DNA of 56,397 nucleotides from positions 1-56,397 of the forward strand of contig CAJUTC010000019.1 in assembly GCA_910589195.1 (NCBI GenBank), in the 5' to 3' direction. The notes beneath the pieces were generated by a model. That model was not told the origin of the DNA, ran no database searches, and saw nothing but the letters and a program-made list of their open reading frames with translations. The position numbers and the translations under genes were made by a program. The DNA is from an uncultured Lachnospiraceae bacterium (lineage in GTDB: Bacteria; Bacillota; Clostridia; Lachnospirales; Lachnospiraceae). Shown piece by piece: positions 17,548 to 26,366 of this stretch; position 1 is the first letter of the stretch; every line of letters begins with the position of its first letter.

Positions 17548-18453
17548 ATGGGATACTTATATCTTTTATGCGTTGCGTTTATGTTTAGTTTTGGCGGGAC
17601 TTGCGTAAAACTGATCAGCCCCTATTTTGGCCCGGCCTATATTACGTTTTTCCGTTTTTTTGTAGGAATCTGCTTTCTTCTGTTATTAAAAGCAGCCAAA
17701 CGTAAGCCGTTTTGCCCGGATTTCTTTTCTGCCCTACGTCCCATGACGCACTGGATTTTATTAGGAGCAACAGCAAAATGGGCCAACTATCTAACTGAAA
17801 ATTACGCGCTCTCCCACGGCCCCTCTTACGGTAATATTATAGCCCAACCTGCCCAGACAGTCTTTATTACCTTATCCAGTGTGTTTCTGTTCCGGGAAAA
17901 GCTGCCGCCTAGAAAGCTCTTCTGCATCCTTTTGTGTATGATTGGCGTATTGTGCATTTCCTGGAATGGGCGGTCTTTCGGAGTATTTTTCCACGAAAAC
18001 CTTCCTATGACTGGTCTGTTTGTCTTGTCAGGTTTCTGTGCCGGGTGCCATGTGCTGTCACAAAAAATGGTAGCGCCACATATGGATATGATTGACAGCA
18101 ATCTATCCATGTTTACCGTGTCCGCCCTGCTGGCATTGATATCATTAATTCCAGGCATAGCCGAAGGGGAATTATCCGGTATCCGTCCAGATATCGGCTG
18201 TTTCGCCGGAATTTTAATGTTTGGCTTTATCACTGGGTTCGGGTTTTACCTTAATGCCTGCGCAATTTTGCTGGTGCCGTTTTACATGGTACCAATCATC
18301 CAAAGTACCATGTCCGTCTTTGCCATTCTTTGGGGCGTATGGTTCTTTCATGAGCAAATCAGTGCTTATATTGTTGCAGGAACCGGTATCTTTATTCTCG
18401 GACTGGTAGGTCCGCAGCTAAAAACCTCTTCGATTGCTGACCGAACAAAATGA
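17548..18453 (+). CDS. EamA/DMT-family transporter
   Basis: 301 aa from the ATG at 17548 with GTGAGGAA upstream; the longer open frame runs back into the divergent methyltransferase gene and is not supported. Ten hydrophobic segments in two five-helix halves, starting LLCVAFMFSFGGTCVKLI, with the second half beginning near GLFVLSGFCAGCHVLS. Drug/metabolite transporter superfamily members export or exchange small metabolites; the substrate is unknown. It converges with the GNAT gene, with only 6 bp between the stops. Confidence 0.9.
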   Translation: MGYLYLLCVAFMFSFGGTCVKLISPYFGPAYITFFRFFVGICFLLLLKAAKRKPFCPDFFSALRPMTHWILLGATAKWANYLTENYALSHGPSYGNIIAQPAQTVFITLSSVFLFREKLPPRKLFCILLCMIGVLCISWNGRSFGVFFHENLPMTGLFVLSGFCAGCHVLSQKMVAPHMDMIDSNLSMFTVSALLALISLIPGIAEGELSGIRPDIGCFAGILMFGFITGFGFYLNACAILLVPFYMVPIIQSTMSVFAILWGVWFFHEQISAYIVAGTGIFILGLVGPQLKTSSIADRTK

Positions 18454-18459
18454 TCCGGA

Positions 18460-18915
18460 CTACATTCTGTGAATATACATCCTGGACATGTCCGGCTCTC
18501 CATCTCCCTGTACCATACATAAAAATTCCCATCCATAGCGCTCGTAAAAACAAGTATGGTCTGTGACCAAATATAAGGTATGGATTCCCTTTCTTTTCAT
18601 ATCTTCGCACACATATTGAAGCAGCGATCCTGCCACGCCCTGGCATCGCCTGTTTTCCTCCGTATACACTGCACAGACATTAGGAGCCAGATCCCTTCGA
18701 TTATGAAAATCATTTTCAATTACCCCCAATCCCCCAATGATGCAAGAACCTTCCATAGCCATGTACCACTGGGGAACCGGGCTTTTATTCATCAGGCACG
18801 CTTCCATACTGTCTAAATAAGCGGCTAATGGTATGCCCCATTTTTCATGAAACCACATAGCCGCTTTTTCTTTCATTTCAGGCATATCTGCCAGCCGAAT
18901 AATTGAAACTCCCAT
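18460..18915 (-). CDS. GNAT-family N-acetyltransferase
   Basis: 151 aa from the ATG at 18915 (MGVSIIRLADM), preceded by AGGAGG at ideal spacing; a longer frame upstream is not needed. The acetyl-CoA pyrophosphate-binding segment reads ENRRCQGVAGSLLQYV, a variant of R/Q-x-x-G-x-G/A, and the C-terminal FYERYGWEF is typical of GNATs. Substrate unknown. The pectinesterase gene lies immediately upstream on the same strand (gap about 50 bp), so the two may be co-transcribed. Confidence 0.88.
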   Translation of the reverse strand: MGVSIIRLADMPEMKEKAAMWFHEKWGIPLAAYLDSMEACLMNKSPVPQWYMAMEGSCIIGGLGVIENDFHNRRDLAPNVCAVYTEENRRCQGVAGSLLQYVCEDMKRKGIHTLYLVTDHTCFYERYGWEFLCMVQGDGEPDMSRMYIHRM

Positions 18916-18963
18916 TACGATTCCTCCTGAGCATAATGGCAGAATACAAGATTTCAACATACG

Positions 18964-19959
18964 CTAACGTTTCCGTTCCGTTCCCAGCCAGTATACCACA
19001 TTTTCTTTTCTGTATTCCTCAGCCTCTTTTTCATCTAGTTCATGGCACCAGACCGGGCGGGCGCTAAGGGCAGAGCCTGGCCCCGTACAGTGATATTCCG
19101 CAAAAAAGGAGCGGCTGTGAGCCTGCTCTTTTCCCCAGTCGTCCCAGCCCTCCGACTTAATATGAGGCCCGATTTCGCACCGGAGCAGCACCACCTTTCC
19201 CCATTCACGCCATGGCCTTCCTAAATATACCGTCTGATCCGGACAGTTGCTGATAAAGCGGCAGCCTTCCATCACATAGCCGTACTTCTTTCCTTCTGGC
19301 GTAGAAGGGGCTGTTACATAGCCATTTACATCCTGTTTGATATCTTTTGAATATATGGTGCAATTTTCAAAATAAGCGGTAGCGCCGCCAAAAATAAAGT
19401 CCACTTCGCCTTCTATATAGCAATCCTTATAATATTGACAGGTATCCCTCCTGGCTGCAAACTGTTTTGGACCTATAAATCCGTTTGTTTCGATTTCCTT
19501 TGGCGGAAGAGGTGCGGTAAATAAGGTATCCATCCATCCTAACAGGCGGCAGGAATCCAGTGTCAGCCGGTCTCCGTCAGCGTAAAGGGCAATACATTGC
19601 CCGGATACCGGCCCTGGGCCGGCGCTGTTTTCAATAGTAAGGTTCCTAAGTGTCACATCGTCCGCGTCAATAAAAAACGTATAGGTGCGGAATGTCCCCC
19701 GCTTCCTTCCGTCTTTGAGGATTTCCCTGGCCGCAAGGCCATACGTAATGATCGTATCCTTTGCCGCGTTTGAAGAGGTTCCCATAATTTCCACACCGGG
19801 CACCGAAACGGTGACTTGTTCCCGGTATTTACCAGGCTGAATCAGGATTTTCCTTTCTTCCTCCGGATGATTCGTTAAATATTCCAATGCTTCCTGCAAA
19901 GAAAAAAAGGTGTGGATCCGGCTTTTTTTTGTGTCACAGGCCTTTGTAACTACCAGCAT
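18964..19959 (-). CDS. Pectinesterase (CE8 family), no signal peptide
   Basis: 331 aa from the ATG at 19959 (MLVVTKACD), with AAAGGAG upstream. Right-handed beta-helix signatures: GQCIALYADGD with the oxyanion-type Gln, GWMDTLF, the catalytic-Asp segment GEVDFIFGG, and YLGRPWREWG with the substrate-binding Arg and Trp. These enzymes de-esterify methylated galacturonan. The lack of a signal peptide suggests cytosolic action on imported oligogalacturonides. It fits the hexuronate genes at 36-44 kb, although it lies 16 kb from them. Confidence 0.92.
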   Translation of the reverse strand: MLVVTKACDTKKSRIHTFFSLQEALEYLTNHPEEERKILIQPGKYREQVTVSVPGVEIMGTSSNAAKDTIITYGLAAREILKDGRKRGTFRTYTFFIDADDVTLRNLTIENSAGPGPVSGQCIALYADGDRLTLDSCRLLGWMDTLFTAPLPPKEIETNGFIGPKQFAARRDTCQYYKDCYIEGEVDFIFGGATAYFENCTIYSKDIKQDVNGYVTAPSTPEGKKYGYVMEGCRFISNCPDQTVYLGRPWREWGKVVLLRCEIGPHIKSEGWDDWGKEQAHSRSFFAEYHCTGPGSALSARPVWCHELDEKEAEEYRKENVVYWLGTERKR

Positions 19960-20072
19960 ATTATGTGCTCCTTTATGAACGAAACTGCCGCACAAAATTA
20001 CTTCTGTGCGGCGGCTTCCTATTTGCCATGGGCGCTTTTTTGCTTTGTAAGGCTAATACGCAGCCCATAAAT

Positions 20073-21527
20073 TTACGCGTCAATACTGTAATTCGGCGCT
20101 TCCTTTGTAATATGGATATCGTGGGGATGGCTTTCCTTTAAGGACGCGGCGGAAATCTTAATAAAACGCCCGTTTTCCTGCAACGTCGGGATATCCTTTG
20201 CGCCACAGTAGCCCATGCCTGCCCGAAGGCCGCCTAATAGCTGGAATACGGTATCTTCCACCAAGCCTTTATACGCAACACGCCCTTCCACGCCTTCCGG
20301 AACCAGCTTCTTTGCATCCGTCTGGAAATAGCGGTCCTTGCTTCCGTTTTCCATGGCTGCGATGGAACCCATGCCCCGGTATACTTTATATTTTCTTCCC
20401 TGGTACAATTCAAAGGTTCCCGGGCTCTCATCACATCCTGCAAACAAACTTCCCATCATGCAGACGCTTCCCCCTGCCGCAATGGCTTTTGTCACATCGC
20501 CGGAATATTTAATTCCGCCGTCTGCAATTACCGGAACGCCGTATTCTTTGGCCACAGAGTAACAGCTCATAACTGCCGTAATCTGGGGTACGCCAATTCC
20601 GGCCACCACACGGGTGGTACAGATCGAACCAGGCCCAATCCCCACTTTCACTGCATCCGCGCCAGCTTCGATTAAGGCTTTCGTTGCCTCGGCAGTCGCT
20701 ACATTGCCTGCCACTACCTGAAGTTCTGGGAAGGCTTCTTTAATCATTTTCACACAATGAATCACGTTAGCTGAATGCCCGTGGGCAGAATCCAGAACAA
20801 TCACGTCGACTTTTGCGTGTACCAGCGCCTCTACCCGCTCCAATACATTTGCCGTAATTCCTACTCCGGCGCCGCAGAGCAGCCGACCCTGCTGATCCTT
20901 TGCGGATAAGGGATACTTAATTTGCTTTTCAATATCTTTGATGGTAATTAAACCTTTTAAGTTAAAATCAGCATCTACAATCGGAAGCTTCTCCACCCTT
21001 GCCTTTGCCAGGATCTGCTTGGCTTCCAGCATGGTAATACCTTCCCTGGCGGTTACCAGGTTTTCGCTGGTCATACATTCTTTAATCTTGCGGGAAAAAT
21101 CCTCCTCAAACTTTAAATCCCGGTTTGTAATGATGCCAACCAGTTTTTTGCCTTCTGTAATCGGCACACCGGAAATTCGGAATTTGCCCATTAACTCATC
21201 AGCATCTTTTAATGTATGGTTCGGAGATAAGGAAAATGGATCCGTAATAACACCATTCTCAGAACGCTTTACCTTATCTACTTCCTCTGCCTGCTCCTGA
21301 ATTGACATATTCTTATGGATAATGCCAATGCCGCCCTGCCTGGCCATGGCAATTGCCATCCGATGTTCCGTTACCGTATCCATCCCGGCACTCATCAATG
21401 GGATATTGAGCTTGATTTTCTTTGTCAGGTTAGTAGACAGTTCAACCTGATTCGGAATCACCTCAGAATAAGCCGGAACCAACAGTACATCATCAAAAGT
21501 AATGCCTTCTCCAATAATAGAACCCAT
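20073..21527 (-). CDS. guaB: Inosine-5'-monophosphate dehydrogenase
   Basis: 484 aa, normal length. Converts IMP to XMP with NAD+, the committed step of GTP synthesis. Visible: N-terminal TFDDVLLVPAYS, two CBS repeats (about residues 95-205), DSAHGHS, the catalytic-Cys loop GSICTTR, and the flap segment around YRGMGSIAAM. ATG at 21527 with a GAGTGAGGA ribosome site. Single gene with its own strong promoter. No purine riboswitch was recognised upstream. Confidence 0.97.
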   Translation of the reverse strand: MGSIIGEGITFDDVLLVPAYSEVIPNQVELSTNLTKKIKLNIPLMSAGMDTVTEHRMAIAMARQGGIGIIHKNMSIQEQAEEVDKVKRSENGVITDPFSLSPNHTLKDADELMGKFRISGVPITEGKKLVGIITNRDLKFEEDFSRKIKECMTSENLVTAREGITMLEAKQILAKARVEKLPIVDADFNLKGLITIKDIEKQIKYPLSAKDQQGRLLCGAGVGITANVLERVEALVHAKVDVIVLDSAHGHSANVIHCVKMIKEAFPELQVVAGNVATAEATKALIEAGADAVKVGIGPGSICTTRVVAGIGVPQITAVMSCYSVAKEYGVPVIADGGIKYSGDVTKAIAAGGSVCMMGSLFAGCDESPGTFELYQGRKYKVYRGMGSIAAMENGSKDRYFQTDAKKLVPEGVEGRVAYKGLVEDTVFQLLGGLRAGMGYCGAKDIPTLQENGRFIKISAASLKESHPHDIHITKEAPNYSIDA

Positions 21528-21593
21528 TCGTTTTTCCTCACTCTCTTTGAAATTTAAAGTTATTAGATAAATTTTTGTTTATATTAGTAGCTA

Positions 21594-21622
21594 ATTCTAG
21601 CAAAATTTTAATTGGTTGTCAA
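21594..21622 (-). promoter_or_regulatory. guaB promoter
   Basis: Minus strand TTGACA, 17 bp, TAGAAT; near consensus and about 65 bp from the ATG. The ~210 bp further upstream hold hairpins but no recognised riboswitch. Confidence 0.8.
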
Positions 21623-21777
21623 ACCTTTACGGTTGATTATTCATTCATTTTCCTTATAAATAAGGCGCTTTTTGCTTATGGAAATGCCAAAGGTTTCTTG
21701 TGATAAGCCTGCCAGGCTTTTTCGTATGGCAGCGCTCAAAGACCAGACGCCTAAAGGTTTGCCAGCATATATAGTTT

Positions 21778-21809
21778 CAGGCAGCCTGCTTTTTATGGCA
21801 GGCTGCCTG
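21778..21809 (-). terminator. Hairpin after the small membrane protein gene
   Basis: CAGGCAGCCTGC pairs perfectly with GCAGGCTGCCTG around an 8-nt loop, 30 bp past the stop codon at 21840. No U-tract follows on the minus strand, so it may be an RNA end-stabiliser rather than a classical terminator. Confidence 0.5.
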
Positions 21810-21839
21810 CGTTTACGTTTCGTTCATTTTAAGTTGGCT

Positions 21840-22337
21840 TCAGCGGATAACCTTCCTGGGCGCTACGGAACGGATCGCCTGAATCAGCTTATCGTTGGGC
21901 TCAAATATCAATTTAATGTGCTGGCCACCCTGCTGATAAATCAAGGTATGGGTTTTCGCTTCCTTATTTCCAGATGAACAGTTATATAACTTCATATTAT
22001 TTGTTTCATAGTCCTTTAACACAAAAGATTCGGAAGGCGCTACCACAAGAAGCTCGTCCTTTGAGCACTCCATCACTTTTTTACGGCGGGATTTGCCTAA
22101 AATCTTATCAATGGAAATGGTTCCGTCTACATATAAATATTCATACTCAATACTTAGCGTCTGCCATAAAAAGAAGGTGCCGACTCCTACTACAGCCAAA
22201 AGCAGAATACCCCATACTGTCATAAAAGCCAGAAGCAGGGAAATAAGACACAAAACCCCAAGGCCGATTCGGGCCGGCCAGGCATAGGCAGGATCTTTTC
22301 TTTTTACTAACCATTCTACATACATGTCTTGATTCAT
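21840..22337 (-). CDS. Small membrane protein with PH-like C-terminus (DUF6106-like)
   Basis: 165 aa from the ATG at 22337 (MNQDMYVEWLVKRKD), with AAAGGAAT upstream; a longer frame runs 64 codons further but has no ribosome site. Two adjacent hydrophobic helices (about residues 24-62) are followed by a ~100-residue soluble domain with alternating strands (YEYLYVDGTISIDKILGKS). This arrangement is common in lachnospiraceal proteins of unknown function, possibly DUF6106. Function unknown. It stands alone between guaB and groEL. Confidence 0.75.
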   Translation of the reverse strand: MNQDMYVEWLVKRKDPAYAWPARIGLGVLCLISLLLAFMTVWGILLLAVVGVGTFFLWQTLSIEYEYLYVDGTISIDKILGKSRRKKVMECSKDELLVVAPSESFVLKDYETNNMKLYNCSSGNKEAKTHTLIYQQGGQHIKLIFEPNDKLIQAIRSVAPRKVIR

Positions 22338-22576
22338 TTGTGGGTGGATTCCTTTCTTCGTTTTTACATTTTTTGTATACGGTAATCGTTCAGTGCCATT
22401 TCCATGAATCGAACAGGAAAGCCTTCTCCTGCCCGCTGCGCCTGGGCAGACCGTGTCAGTAGCTACGCCTATGTAGACTTCGCCACAGAACGCCGGGATA
22501 CCTGTCATACTACAAAAGGCCTGGCGCATGCAAGCATGGCCAGGCCTTTCCTTTGCGTATCTGACTCTGCTTTCGC

Positions 22577-24199
22577 TTACATCATCCCGCCCATTCCGCC
22601 TCCGGCTGGCATGGCTGGTGTTTCTTCTTTAATATTAGCAACAACAGACTCAGTTGTCAATAAAGTTGACGCAACACTAGTTGCGTTCTGCAGGGCGCTC
22701 CTGGTTACCTTTGCGGGATCCAGAATTCCTGCCTTGATCATATCTACATATTCTTCTTTGTACGCGTCAAAGCCGACTCCTACCTGGGACTCTCTTACTT
22801 TGTTAATAATAACAGATCCTTCTAATCCGGCGTTTGCCACAATATGGTACAGAGGAGCTTCCAGCGCTTTTAAGATAATTCTTGCACCGGTCTTCTCATC
22901 GCCTTCCAGCTCTTCCACAATGCCTTTGATCTGTTCAGCAGAGTGCACATAGGCGGAACCACCGCCTGCAATAATTCCTTCTTCTACCGCTGCCTTGGTT
23001 GCCGCCAATGCATCCTCCATACGCAGCTTTGCTTCTTTCATCTCGGTTTCCGTTGCCGCTCCTACACGAATTACAGCAACTCCGCCGGCTAACTTAGCCA
23101 GTCTTTCCTGTAATTTCTCTCTGTCAAAATCAGAGGTGGTTTCTTCAATCTGTGCGCGGATCTGTGCCACACGCGCGGAAATCTCAGATTTCTCACCGCA
23201 TCCATCTACAATAATGGTATTTTCTTTCTGAACCTTAACGGACTTTGCCCGGCCTAACTGGCTCATGTCAACTTCCTTTAAGTCTAAGCCAAGTTCTTCG
23301 GAAATCACTTCTCCGCCGGTAAGGATGGCAATATCCTTTAACATTTCTTTTCTTCTGTCACCGTAGCCAGGAGCTTTTACAGCAACTACGTTAAAGGTTC
23401 CTCTTAACTTGTTTACAATTAATGTTGTTAATGCTTCGCCTTCCACATCCTCAGCGATAATTAACAGCTTGGCGCCAGTCTTAACAACCTGCTCTAACAG
23501 AGGAAGGATTTCCTGAATATTCGAAATCTTCTTATCTGTGATCAAAATATAGGGATCGTCCAAAACAGCTTCCATCTTATCCATATCCGTTGCCATATAC
23601 GCGGATACATAGCCACGGTCAAACTGCATACCCTCTACTAAATCCAGCTCTGTTTTCATGGTCTTGGATTCCTCGATGGTAATTACTCCGTCCTTAGAAA
23701 CCTTTTCCATAGCATCTGCCACTAACTGACCTACTTCATCATCTGACGCGGAGATGGCGGCTACCCTTGCAATCTGATCCTTACCTTCGATTGGCTTAGA
23801 CATTTCCTGGATGCACTTTACAGCAGCTTCAGTTGCTTTTTTCATACCCTTTCTCAATACAATCGGGTTTGCTCCTGCTGCCAGGTTCTTCATGCCTTCA
23901 TTGATCATGGCCTGAGCCAGAACCGTCGCTGTCGTGGTGCCGTCACCAGCCACATCATTGGTCTTGGTAGCTACTTCTTTTACAAGCTGTGCGCCCATAT
24001 TTTCGAAAGCATCCTCTAACTCAATCTCTTTTGCGATAGTAACACCGTCATTGGTAATCAATGGCGCGCCAAAAGACTTATCTAATACTACGTTCCGTCC
24101 TTTCGGTCCTAAGGTAACACGTACCGTATCTGCTAACTGGTTTACGCCGGACTCTAATGCTTTTCTGGCATCTACGCCATATTTAATTTCCTTTGCCAT
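22577..24199 (-). CDS. groEL: Chaperonin GroEL
   Basis: 540 aa, full length, ending with the GGMGGMM tail. Folds non-native proteins in a double-ring ATPase chamber together with GroES. Signatures include VRVTLGPKGRNVVLDKSFG and the nucleotide-binding GDGTTTATVLA. ATG at 24199 with GGAGGTAG upstream. Second gene of the groESL operon, 173 bp after groES; the gap holds AT-rich sequence and no further gene. Confidence 0.98.
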   Translation of the reverse strand: MAKEIKYGVDARKALESGVNQLADTVRVTLGPKGRNVVLDKSFGAPLITNDGVTIAKEIELEDAFENMGAQLVKEVATKTNDVAGDGTTTATVLAQAMINEGMKNLAAGANPIVLRKGMKKATEAAVKCIQEMSKPIEGKDQIARVAAISASDDEVGQLVADAMEKVSKDGVITIEESKTMKTELDLVEGMQFDRGYVSAYMATDMDKMEAVLDDPYILITDKKISNIQEILPLLEQVVKTGAKLLIIAEDVEGEALTTLIVNKLRGTFNVVAVKAPGYGDRRKEMLKDIAILTGGEVISEELGLDLKEVDMSQLGRAKSVKVQKENTIIVDGCGEKSEISARVAQIRAQIEETTSDFDREKLQERLAKLAGGVAVIRVGAATETEMKEAKLRMEDALAATKAAVEEGIIAGGGSAYVHSAEQIKGIVEELEGDEKTGARIILKALEAPLYHIVANAGLEGSVIINKVRESQVGVGFDAYKEEYVDMIKAGILDPAKVTRSALQNATSVASTLLTTESVVANIKEETPAMPAGGGMGGMM

Positions 24200-24372
24200 A
24201 ATTCATCTACCTCCAAATTGCTTTCAAGCATGATTTTAATCGTTTATTGTTTCTTAAAATTTATAATTCCAGGCAAAACGGTATTTAACTGTAATTTCAT
24301 TTTATAATGTCGAGTTCAAAAGATTTTTTGCCACCTTTGATCCCGGGGTATTCCGCACTTTGTGCTCACACA

Positions 24373-24657
24373 TTATTCAATAACTGCCAGAATATCGCTC
24401 TGCTTTACAATTACATACTTTTCTTCTTCTACTTCAACATCAGTTCCGGAATACTTGGAATAAATTACTTTATCGCCAGCCTTAACCTGCATGGTAATTT
24501 CTTTTCCGTCAACTACTCCGCCAGGCCCTACGGCAATTACTTCTGCCTGCTGGGGCTTCTCTTTTGCCTGTCCCGGAAGAACGATGCCAGATTTGGTGGT
24601 TTCTTCCGCAACTAACTGCTTTAATACAACTTTGTCAAATAAAGGTACTAACTTCAT
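24373..24657 (-). CDS. groES: Co-chaperonin GroES
   Basis: 94 aa, typical length. The protein forms the heptameric lid of GroEL. Conserved LVPLFDKVVLKQL start, mobile-loop region ETTKSGIVLPG, and GDKVIYSKYSGTDVE. ATG with AGGAGGAA upstream. First gene of the operon, under the CIRCE-containing promoter, so heat-shock control by HrcA is expected. hrcA itself is not in the window. Confidence 0.98.
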   Translation of the reverse strand: MKLVPLFDKVVLKQLVAEETTKSGIVLPGQAKEKPQQAEVIAVGPGGVVDGKEITMQVKAGDKVIYSKYSGTDVEVEEEKYVIVKQSDILAVIE

Positions 24658-24723
24658 AATTGATTCCTCCTGTATATAATCTTTTTGTCGCTCATTTTTA
24701 TTGCCTTTCTTGCTACAAGATAT

Positions 24724-24752
24724 GTTATATCACTGTTTGTTAGCACTGTCAA
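24724..24752 (-). promoter_or_regulatory. groESL promoter
   Basis: Minus strand TTGACA, 17 bp, TATAAC. The -35 lies within the CIRCE element, so HrcA bound there should block RNA polymerase. Confidence 0.85.
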
Positions 24753-24766
24753 GAGTCGAGTGCTAA
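24740..24766. promoter_or_regulatory. CIRCE element (HrcA operator)
   Basis: TTAGCACTG-N9-GAGTGCTAA, an inverted repeat differing from the consensus TTAGCACTC-N9-GAGTGCTAA at one base of the left arm. Confidence 0.92.
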
Positions 24767-24959
24767 ATTTTTATAAATTTTCTGTAAATTGCAGATCTTA
24801 GCTTATTAAAGGAAGGATTGTATACAGAAAGAGGGTGACTATTGTAAACGGTACTTACTTTGAAAATTCAGCGCCTTTGCGCTGAACTGCGCGAAAACGG
24901 GGCCGCCGGACTTTCATGGGTGGTGGTGCGTCCGCAGCCGGGCGCATGGAGGTTTACTT

Positions 24960-25284
24960 GACAAGTATAAACGTGTATTCTACAATGCCTGGAAATGGCA
25001 TTTGGATATTTTCATGCATTTGCGCAAATTTATTTTGTATGGCACTATATGGAAACTATTTTGCCAGGTTCCTGTCGCTTCCGCCTTTACAAATACTTGG
25101 GAAATGCAGTTTTTCTGTTTATTTGTGGCATATCCCTGTTATCAGAGCCTATCTTATCGCTGAAAAAAGGCTTCATCTTTTTGATTTGGCACCAAAACTA
25201 AATTTTATCCTATATTTTCTTATATTGATCGCCCTTTCAGTCCTTCCTGCTTATAGTTCTAAAAATTCATTCGTGCAGAGGTGA
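24960..25284 (+). pseudogene. C-terminal relic of an acyltransferase-3 family membrane protein
   Basis: About 100 residues remain, including PPLQILGKCSFSVYLWHIPV, the hallmark near the end of acyltransferase-3 (OatA-like) proteins, flanked by hydrophobic helices. The catalytic N-terminal half (normally ~250 residues) is absent and the frame start at 24916 lies in unrelated GC-rich sequence. Probably the 3' scar of a deleted gene. Confidence 0.65.
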
Positions 25285-25402
25285 AACAATAGGAACGGGA
25301 GAAATTTATTTTAATAAAATCTATTTCACACCTTTCCTTTTTTCTCATTTCGTATTAAAATAGAAAGATAATATTGAGAAAATCCGGAGAGGAGTGTCCA
25401 TT

Positions 25403-26242
25403 ATGGCAAAAAAAGGTTTTGGAAAGTTAATGGCATTAGCCACAATAGCAGGAGCGGCAGCAGTCGGCATTTCTTATTTAAAGAAATACAAATCCTTTAA
25501 CAGAGAGCTGGAGGAAGAATTCCATGACTTTGAAGGAGATGGTGACGAGGAAGATTTCTTTGATGAGGAGGAAGACAGCCAGGATGGCGCTTTTGATCCA
25601 GCGGATGACGACGCTTTTGAGGAGGATCTTACCTTCTGTTCGGATGATTTCACAGAGAGCGATCCCAAACAATCAAACGATACCAGAGGTTCCCGAAAAT
25701 ATATTTCGTTAAGCGCCAATGCGGACGAATTAAAATTAGCTGCTAAGGATATCCTTGCCGCTGCCGGTGAAATGGCAGGCGCCGCCAAAGGCGTTTTAAA
25801 AGACACTGCCGTTATTTTAACAGATACAGCCATAGAAGCCGCCTCTGCTGCCAAGGATGCCGCCCAGATTGCCAGGGCAAAGCTGAGTGAAAAGGCAGAA
25901 AGCTATCGGGAACGCCAGGCAGAAAAAGAAGGTTCCTTATGGGAAGAGGACGGAACGGTTGCCAGTGAGCCTTGCGGTTCTACCAAATCGGAGCCTCCAA
26001 AAGAAAAGGGTGAAAACGGGGATCCAGATAATGCATCTGCCGAAATTACCATTGAGCCGGAAGACGACGCAAAAGTGATTTCCGGCAACATTTCAGCAGA
26101 AGCCCCTTCTTCGATTGCGGGCACAGCCCAATTAGACGGAAACACACCGGATTCCACACTGGAGGTTGTAAAGCCTGAGGAAGCGGAGAAAACAGTTTCC
26201 GAAGCGGAGCCGATTACCATTGTAGAAGAAGAACTTGAATAA
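25403..26242 (+). CDS. Acidic single-anchor hypothetical protein
   Basis: 279 aa from the ATG at 25403, with GGAGAGGAG upstream; a GTG three codons earlier overlaps the ribosome site. The basic N-terminus (MAKKGFGKL) is followed by one hydrophobic segment (about residues 9-23), then a highly acidic stretch (about 30-75, mostly Asp/Glu), an Ala/Lys-rich helix (about 105-175, rich in KDAA-type repeats), and a Glu/Pro/Ser-rich tail. This layout loosely recalls YtxH-like stress or envelope proteins, but I do not recognise the family. Monocistronic, with a strong terminator after it. Confidence 0.75.
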   Translation: MAKKGFGKLMALATIAGAAAVGISYLKKYKSFNRELEEEFHDFEGDGDEEDFFDEEEDSQDGAFDPADDDAFEEDLTFCSDDFTESDPKQSNDTRGSRKYISLSANADELKLAAKDILAAAGEMAGAAKGVLKDTAVILTDTAIEAASAAKDAAQIARAKLSEKAESYRERQAEKEGSLWEEDGTVASEPCGSTKSEPPKEKGENGDPDNASAEITIEPEDDAKVISGNISAEAPSSIAGTAQLDGNTPDSTLEVVKPEEAEKTVSEAEPITIVEEELE

Positions 26243-26264
26243 CCTGAATCAGCAAAAACCAAAA

Positions 26265-26313
26265 AGGGCGGCACAAATCACCTGTTTTAATGATTTGCGC
26301 TGCCCTGCTTTTT
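26265..26313. terminator. Bidirectional terminator
   Basis: AGGGCGGC and CAAATCA pair with TGATTTG and GCTGCCCT, with A-rich and CTTTTT flanks. It serves the convergent acidic-protein and trpB2 genes. Confidence 0.8.
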
Positions 26314-26366
26314 CCTGTCTTCTATGTTTCCTGTTTGCTATGCTTTCATTCCTGGCAGCCGCTTGA

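Noticed and set aside
21623..21839. Purine riboswitch upstream of guaB
   Set aside because: The guaB promoter lies at 21594-21622, so this DNA is upstream of the transcript, and the conserved riboswitch core is absent.
21672..21977. Plus-strand open frame between guaB and the small membrane protein gene
   Set aside because: It overlaps the antisense of a better-supported gene and has no ribosome site; its N-terminal part is not recognisable.
22404..22952. Long plus-strand open frame opposite the end of groEL
   Set aside because: It runs antisense to a well-conserved chaperonin gene, has no ribosome site and no recognisable domain.
25474..25854. Minus-strand Ser-rich open frame opposite the acidic protein
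   Set aside because: It is the reverse complement of Asp/Glu- and Ala-rich codons; no ribosome site.
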